From contig JAUJNU010000002.1 of NCBI GenBank assembly GCA_030448085.1, positions 50,642 through 114,641 on the forward strand: a stretch of DNA of 64,000 nucleotides, read 5' to 3'. This DNA is from Actinomycetota bacterium. Its GTDB lineage: Bacteria > Actinomycetota > UBA4738 > CADDZG01 > WHSQ01. The position numbers and the translations under genes are program-made. This document shows, piece by piece, positions 59,543 to 64,000 of the stretch. Under the pieces are notes generated by a model. The model did not search any database. It saw only the letters and a program-made list of their open reading frames with translations, and was not told the DNA's origin. Every line of letters starts with the position of its first letter. Position 1 is the first letter of the stretch.

Positions 59543-60424
59543 ATGAGAGTTGGTTACTTCCTTTCCGAGACGATCACGAACCTGAGGCGCAACTTCCTCA
59601 TGACGATCGCGGCCATCTCCACGGTCGCCATCTCGTTGCTGTTGCTCGGGGGCGTGCAGATCCTCGGGCTGATCGTCAATAACGTCACTCTCAACTGGGA
59701 GGCGAAGGTCGAGGTCTCCGCATTCCTGCGCGACGACATCACGCAGGGGGAGAGATCGAGCCTCCAGGGGCAGATCCATGCGTACGACGAGGTCGAGGAC
59801 GTCCAGTACGTGACCAAGGCTGACGCCTTCGAGGAGTTCAAAGCGATCTACCGGCACAAGCCCGAGTTCTACGAGAACCTTCCGGAGGACGCGCTGCCTG
59901 CATCGCTGCGGGTGAAGCTGCACGACGCCGATGCCGCAGAAGAGGTTGCCGCTCGGATAACCGGCGCCCCCGGCGTGGACGAAGTGAAGTACGGCGGCGA
60001 GATCATCAAGCGTCTGCTTCAGGTGAACTCGCTGCTCCGTTCGATCACCTTCGTGATGTCGCTCGTCCTTATGATCGCCGCCGCCGCGCTTATCGCCAAC
60101 GCCATCCGGCTCGCTATCTACGCTCGCCGTGAGGAGATCGGGATCATGAAGCTGGTGGGGGCCACGAACTGGTTCATCAGGATCCCGTTCATGCTCGAGG
60201 GGATCTTCGCCGCGCTGGTGGGGGCGATCGCGTCGGGTGCGATCGTCCTCGGCGCCAACAGTCTGTTGTTCTCTCGGTTGGCCGAGGCATTCCCGTTCCT
60301 CGGGCCGGTGTTCAGCTTCTCTGCCGGCGAGATGATCGGGGTGATCGTCACCCTCACGGGAGTGGCCGCGGTCGTGGGCCTCGTCGGTTCGACGATGGCT
60401 CTCAGGCGCTTCCTCGAAGTCTGA
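59543..60424 (+). CDS. ftsX: Cell-division protein FtsX
   Basis: 293 residues, four membrane helices: one near 22-42 (IAAISTVAISLLLLGGVQIL), then the extracellular domain (about 50-165) that binds the hydrolase, then three C-terminal helices (SITFVMSLVLMIAAAALIAN; LEGIFAALVGAIASGAIVLG; VIVTLTGVAAVVGLVGS). The cytoplasmic loop ARREEIGIMKLVGATNWFI is the FtsE contact conserved in the family. It starts with no gap after ftsE, so translation is coupled. Confidence 0.96.
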   Translation: MRVGYFLSETITNLRRNFLMTIAAISTVAISLLLLGGVQILGLIVNNVTLNWEAKVEVSAFLRDDITQGERSSLQGQIHAYDEVEDVQYVTKADAFEEFKAIYRHKPEFYENLPEDALPASLRVKLHDADAAEEVAARITGAPGVDEVKYGGEIIKRLLQVNSLLRSITFVMSLVLMIAAAALIANAIRLAIYARREEIGIMKLVGATNWFIRIPFMLEGIFAALVGAIASGAIVLGANSLLFSRLAEAFPFLGPVFSFSAGEMIGVIVTLTGVAAVVGLVGSTMALRRFLEV

Positions 60425-60461
60425 CGGCGGCGCCGCAACGTTCGAGGTCACGTTGGAGACG

Positions 60462-60490
60462 TTGCTCCTGTGACCTTTGTTCTCTAGGAT
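60462..60490 (+). promoter_or_regulatory. Promoter of the M23 peptidase gene
   Basis: -35-like TTGCTC (60462-60467), 17 bp, -10 TAGGAT (60485-60490), 7 nt, ATG at 60498. Leaderless style. Confidence 0.5.
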
Positions 60491-60497
60491 TGATGGG

Positions 60498-61778
60498 ATG
60501 GGCTCTCTGAATCGGCACCGACGCGTTTATTCGCTCCTCGCCGTCTTCCTCGGCGGGCTACTCGCCTTGTGCCTCCCAGCCCTCGCCGACCCCCGAGACA
60601 AGCTCGAGAAGATCGAGGAGAAGAAGGAAGACGTCGCCGGCAAGAGACACGAGCTGAGCGAGCGCGGGCAGAGGCTGGCGAGCAGGATCGGGGCCTTGGA
60701 CGCGCGGCGGGCGAAGGTCGAGGACAAGGTCTACGAGCTGGACGACACCATCAGGGGCCTCGATGCGGAGATCGTGGAGGCGAAGGAGGATCTCGAGCGC
60801 GAGCAGCAGCGGTTGGCGCTCCTATCCCGCGACCTCCAAGGCATCCTCGGCCGTCTCAGCGAGCGGACGGATGCGTTCACCGATCGGGCCGTTGCCGCTT
60901 ACATCGCGGGGCCCACGGCTTACATGGACTCGCTCCTCACCTCCGAGAGCTTCAACGACCTTCTCAACCGTTACGAGTACTACGAGTCGGCGCTGAACGC
61001 CGATTCGGCGATCCTCACCGAGATCGAGGTTCTCCGGGAGGACACCGAGATCCGCAGGGATCTCATCCTCCAGAAGGAACACGAGATCGCCATCACCAAG
61101 ACGAACCTGGAGTCCGACCGAGCGGAGCTCGCGAGTGCCCGTGCCGCCTCGGCTCAGGTGCTGGCTCAGCGTGAAGAGGTGCTCGTCGAGAAGGAGAACC
61201 TGCTCGCGAACATCGAGTCCCACAAGGAGCGCTTGAGGGCTCTCGAGAACGAGCTCGACAACAACTCCGATCAGATCGAAGCCCTGATCCTGGCGCGCCC
61301 GCCGGCGGCCCGGGCGGCGGCCGCGGCCGCGGCCGAGGCCGCGGATGACAACGGTGGCGGTAATGCACCCGCCCCGCCGGTGCAGACGAGCAGCGGCCAG
61401 CTCGCATGGCCCACGAGTGGCCCCGTCACTTCCGGCTATGGATACCGGACCCACCCGATCTTCGGGGACCAGCGCCTCCATACAGGGATCGACATCGGAG
61501 CGGCGTACGGTGCCTCCGTGGTCGCTGGAGATGGTGGCGTCGTTACTTACGCCGGATCCATGAGTGGCTACGGGAACGTGATCGTCGTGGACCATGGAGG
61601 CGGCCTCTCCACCACCTACAACCATCTCTCTGCGTTCAACGTCGGGACGGGCCAGTCGGTCTCCCGCGGCTCCCAGGTCGGCTCGGTCGGTTGCTCCGGG
61701 TACTGCACGGGGCCTCACCTCCACTTCGAGGTGAGGGTCAACGGGTCCCCGGTGGACCCGATGCCGTACCTCCAGTAG
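60498..61778 (+). CDS. Secreted coiled-coil M23 peptidoglycan endopeptidase
   Basis: 426 residues, intact. Signal peptide (about 1-30, ending ALADP), two long coiled coils (about 32-105 and 165-270, e.g. REEVLVEKENLLANIESHKE), an Ala-rich linker (ARAAAAAAAEAAD) and a C-terminal M23 domain. The zinc ligands are in YGYRTHPIFGDQRLHTGIDI (His, Asp) and GPHLHFEVRV (HxH). This is the layout of FtsEX-activated hydrolases such as PcsB, EnvC and RipC; its position just after ftsEX strengthens that reading. Confidence 0.94.
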   Translation: MGSLNRHRRVYSLLAVFLGGLLALCLPALADPRDKLEKIEEKKEDVAGKRHELSERGQRLASRIGALDARRAKVEDKVYELDDTIRGLDAEIVEAKEDLEREQQRLALLSRDLQGILGRLSERTDAFTDRAVAAYIAGPTAYMDSLLTSESFNDLLNRYEYYESALNADSAILTEIEVLREDTEIRRDLILQKEHEIAITKTNLESDRAELASARAASAQVLAQREEVLVEKENLLANIESHKERLRALENELDNNSDQIEALILARPPAARAAAAAAAEAADDNGGGNAPAPPVQTSSGQLAWPTSGPVTSGYGYRTHPIFGDQRLHTGIDIGAAYGASVVAGDGGVVTYAGSMSGYGNVIVVDHGGGLSTTYNHLSAFNVGTGQSVSRGSQVGSVGCSGYCTGPHLHFEVRVNGSPVDPMPYLQ

Positions 61779-61861
61779 TGGGCGACGACCAACTCCGGGG
61801 GGGCGGCGATCCGTACGCGCCCGAGTCCGGTGCCCATCATCCATTAGAGGTCGACGGCCAC

Positions 61862-61867
61862 TACCCT
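61862..61867 (+). promoter_or_regulatory. -10 box of leaderless promoter (S41 protease)
   Basis: TACCCT, 6 nt, GTG at 61874. Confidence 0.5.
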
Positions 61868-61873
61868 GAAAGG

Positions 61874-63064
61874 GTGGATAGACGCCGCATCTTCATCCCG
61901 ATCCTGATCACCGCCCTGCTGGCGGGAGCCGCCGCGTTCGGCGCCGGGTTCGCGGTGGGTCAGAACAGGGAGCGGGCGATCCTCGGATCGGTAGAGGGTG
62001 GCGCTTCGGGGTCTAAGGCGATCCAGAGGGCGTACAACAACATCATCTCGAAGGCCGTTTCGGCCCCCAGCGCCGACAAGATCGCTCAGGGCGCGATCAA
62101 GGGGATGGTCGAGGTCTTGAAGAAGGCCGAGGACCCCTACGCGTCCTACTTCTCCCCTCAGGGGTACGAGAGCTTCACGCAGCTCTCGACGGGTGGGTTC
62201 TCTGGGATCGGGGTCGTCCTCAGGCAGGAGAAGCGGGGCCTGCGGATCGAGTCGGTGCTCGAGGAGACTCCTGCTGCCGGGGTCGGCCTGAAAGAGAAGG
62301 ACCTCATCACGACGATCGACGGCAAGAACGTGACACGGATGAACGGCGATCTCGCGATAGCCAGGATCAGGGGGCCTGAGGGGACGACGGTCGACCTCGA
62401 GGTTCTGCGCCGCGGGAAGGTCTACCCCTACTCCATCGAGCGGGCTCAGATCGAGCTGCCCAACCTCGAGTCCAAGCTCCGCGCTGACGACCTCGGGTAC
62501 GTCAGGTTGTACGGCTTCGCCCGGGGGGCGGGCGACCAGCTCCGCGAGGAGGTCCAGCAGCTGACCGATGAGGGCGCGACCGGGATCATCCTGGATCTCA
62601 GGGACAACGGAGGAGGGCTCTTCGACGAGGGGATAGAGGTCGCGAGCGCCTTCATCGAAGACGGCGTCGTCGTCTCCTACAAGGAGAAGAACGCCGAGCC
62701 TGTGGAGCAGGAGGCAGTGGGTGATGCGTTCGAGGAGATCCCGCTCGTGGTCCTCGTCAATGGGGGCACGGCGAGCGCCTCGGAGATCGTGGCCGGCGCC
62801 CTGCAGGACCGGGGACGCGCCCAGCTCGTCGGCGAGACGACCTTCGGCAAGGGGGTGGTCCAGCAAGTGATCGAGCTGGACGGCGCCTCCGGGGGTACGT
62901 CGGCTCTGAAGTTCACTACCGCCGCCTATTTCACCCCTTCCGGCCGCGACATCAACGGCAAGGGGATCGAGCCGGACGTCGAGGTCGACGGATCCGCTGC
63001 GTCCCAACTCCGGCGGGCGGCCGAGGTGCTTCAGCAGGCGGTGGCTTCGGCGCCTGCGGGGTGA
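61874..63064 (+). CDS. Carboxy-terminal processing protease (S41)
   Basis: 396 residues. An N-terminal helix (FIPILITALLAGAAAFGAGF) anchors the protein outside the membrane. A PDZ domain (about 105-190, STGGFSGIGVVLRQE ... IARIRGPEGTTV) precedes the S41 core: LGYVRLYGFA, ILDLRDNGGGLFDEG, the catalytic Ser in NGGTASASEIVAGAL and Lys in TFGKGVVQ. The frame is intact. It degrades or trims envelope proteins; near FtsEX and M23 it may control wall hydrolases, which is inference. Its stop overlaps the smpB start by one base. Confidence 0.94.
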   Translation: MDRRRIFIPILITALLAGAAAFGAGFAVGQNRERAILGSVEGGASGSKAIQRAYNNIISKAVSAPSADKIAQGAIKGMVEVLKKAEDPYASYFSPQGYESFTQLSTGGFSGIGVVLRQEKRGLRIESVLEETPAAGVGLKEKDLITTIDGKNVTRMNGDLAIARIRGPEGTTVDLEVLRRGKVYPYSIERAQIELPNLESKLRADDLGYVRLYGFARGAGDQLREEVQQLTDEGATGIILDLRDNGGGLFDEGIEVASAFIEDGVVVSYKEKNAEPVEQEAVGDAFEEIPLVVLVNGGTASASEIVAGALQDRGRAQLVGETTFGKGVVQQVIELDGASGGTSALKFTTAAYFTPSGRDINGKGIEPDVEVDGSAASQLRRAAEVLQQAVASAPAG

Positions 63065-63537
63065 TGGCCGCCCCCAAGGAGGGCCCCGGCACCAAGCTGA
63101 TCACCGCCAATCGCAAGGCGCGCCACGAGTACCTGATCGACGACACCTTGGAAGCCGGCCTCGCCCTCGTCGGAACGGAGGTGAAGTCCTGCCGCGACGG
63201 CAAAGCGAACCTGACCGACGCCTACGCGGTCGTGAGGGACGGTGAGGCATGGCTGATGCAGTGCCATATCGCCCCCTACACGCACGGGAACCGGGCCAAT
63301 CACGACCCGCTCCGGCCCAGAAAGCTCCTTCTCCATCGGACCGAGATCGAACGCCTGGAGGCGAGGGTGGCCCGCGAGGGGCTCGCCCTCGTCCCGCTCC
63401 GCCTCTACTTCAAGCACGGGATAGCCAAAGCCGAGATCGCCGTGGGCAAGGGCAAGAAGACCCACGACAAGAGGGCGGCGACCGCCGAACGGGACGCCGA
63501 GAGGGCCATGCGCCGTGAGGTGGGCCGCCGCCGCTAG
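63064..63537 (+). CDS. smpB: SsrA-binding protein SmpB
   Basis: 157 residues. Binds tmRNA for rescue of stalled ribosomes. Signatures are ITANRKARHEYLIDDTLEAG, LVGTEVKSCRDGKANLTDAY, HIAPYTHGNRANHDPLRPRK and ALVPLRLYFKHGIAKAEIAV, with the usual basic C-terminal tail (KKTHDKRAATAERDAER). ATG 63064 overlaps the S41 protease stop. No tmRNA gene is visible in the following 460 bases. Confidence 0.97.
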   Translation: MAAPKEGPGTKLITANRKARHEYLIDDTLEAGLALVGTEVKSCRDGKANLTDAYAVVRDGEAWLMQCHIAPYTHGNRANHDPLRPRKLLLHRTEIERLEARVAREGLALVPLRLYFKHGIAKAEIAVGKGKKTHDKRAATAERDAERAMRREVGRRR

Positions 63538-63651
63538 CTCCAAACCTATGCAGTTCCGGTAGCCCCGGTTCGCTGGCCCCTCCGTGGGTAAGCCCAAAAC
63601 AATAGCCATCGACCCGCGCACGGGTGCGGGCCTACTCAAGGAGGAGTTGTT

Positions 63652-64000
63652 GTGGACGAATTCAAGGACGGTCTGGGAGATGCATGGGCTTCTATAGCCG
63701 CGTTCATCCCAAAGCTTTTCGGTTTCTTGCTGATCCTGATCATCGGGTACTTCGTAGCGAAGGCAGTGACCAAGGTGCTCGAGAAAGTGCTGGAGCGAGT
63801 CGGCCTCGACAAGGCGGTAGAGCGCGGCGGCATCGGCAAGATCCTGGAGAAGTCGAAGCTCGACGTTTCATCGATCCTGTCGAAGCTTCTGTTCTACATC
63901 TTGTTCCTGTTCGTCCTGCAGCTCGCGTTCGGGATCTTCGGGCCTAACCCGATCAGCGACCTGATCCACGGCATCATCGCGTTCCTGCCGAACCTGTTCG
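63652..64000 (+). CDS. Mechanosensitive-channel-like membrane protein, 5' part
   Basis: The first 116 residues are present before the window edge. A GTG start has AAGGAGGAG 7-8 nt upstream. A helix (FGFLLILIIGYFVAKAVTKV) is followed by an amphipathic stretch EKVLERVGLDKAVERGGI and further helices (LLFYILFLFVLQLAFGIF). This repeat is typical of small-conductance MscS-like or CmpX-type TM-helix-repeat proteins. The pore region is not in the window. Confidence 0.7.
   Translation, partial: MDEFKDGLGDAWASIAAFIPKLFGFLLILIIGYFVAKAVTKVLEKVLERVGLDKAVERGGIGKILEKSKLDVSSILSKLLFYILFLFVLQLAFGIFGPNPISDLIHGIIAFLPNLF

Noticed and set aside
58841..60451. 536-codon frame antisense to ftsE-ftsX
   Set aside because: Mirror of intact ftsE/ftsX coding; composition is the His/Arg/Asp-rich type of antisense frames.
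63538..63651. tmRNA gene after smpB
   Set aside because: Only 114 bp are available and no tRNA-like acceptor ends, TPsiC-like sequence or tag frame can be seen.

Overview
The window is a 64 kb chromosomal segment of a high-GC actinobacterium (Actinomycetota), probably uncultured and assembled from error-prone reads. Actinobacterial hallmarks are a WhiB regulator, a DUF3499 protein, the phosphomannomutase / Trm112-like / SIS-isomerase / adenosylhomocysteinase / ComF / SecA order known from mycobacteria, complete coenzyme F420 genes (cofD, cofE, fbiC), LGFP repeats, an R2lox oxidase and many start codons placed 6-8 nt after a TANNNT -10 box (leaderless style). I cannot assign the class. No rRNA, tRNA, tmRNA or CRISPR array was seen.

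Many genes, including essential ones (secA, prfB), are broken by single-base indels while the protein family stays readable across frames. I treat these as probable assembly errors and annotate one gene over the joined frames; starts and ends of such genes are approximate.

Layout. 1-9.6 kb: tail of a thiolase, membrane proteins (DUF2339, acyltransferase), a two-component pair, crotonyl-CoA carboxylase/reductase, an acyl-CoA dehydrogenase and a DUF2007 protein. 9.6-21.2 kb: cell-envelope polysaccharide region with an LCP ligase, four GT4 glycosyltransferases, GDP-fucose synthase, a SpoIID/LGFP wall protein, a small transporter, a mannose-1-P guanylyltransferase-like enzyme and a GalE-like epimerase. 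21.2-26.6 kb: F420 biosynthesis, with a stand-alone nitroreductase where mycobacteria have a fused FbiB. 26.6-36.7 kb: a giant GT2-membrane glycosyltransferase coupled to DUF5719, a C26 amidohydrolase, the transsulfuration pair cystathionine gamma-synthase / beta-synthase, an L,D-transpeptidase and tryptophan 2,3-dioxygenase.

36.8-39.6 kb: a 2.77 kb IS1595-family transposon with near-perfect 23 bp terminal inverted repeats and a short target duplication. It carries cargo besides its transposase: a DUF5343-like protein and several very small genes. This is the clearest accessory element in the window.

39.7-49 kb: small secreted and LPXTG proteins, DUF3499, zinc-ribbon proteins, GNAT, WhiB and the mannose/S-adenosylhomocysteine/ComF block. 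49-64 kb: secA, a hydrolase-cyclase fusion lacking the usual nucleophile, a second LPXTG protein, a beta-propeller protein, an EAL-DICT protein, prfB, R2lox, ftsE-ftsX, an M23 hydrolase, a carboxy-terminal protease, smpB and the start of a small-conductance channel gene.

Together phosphomannose isomerase, phosphomannomutase, guanylyltransferase and GDP-fucose synthase supply activated sugars for the glycosyltransferases; LCP, L,D-transpeptidase, SpoIID/LGFP, FtsEX and M23 act on the wall that receives them.
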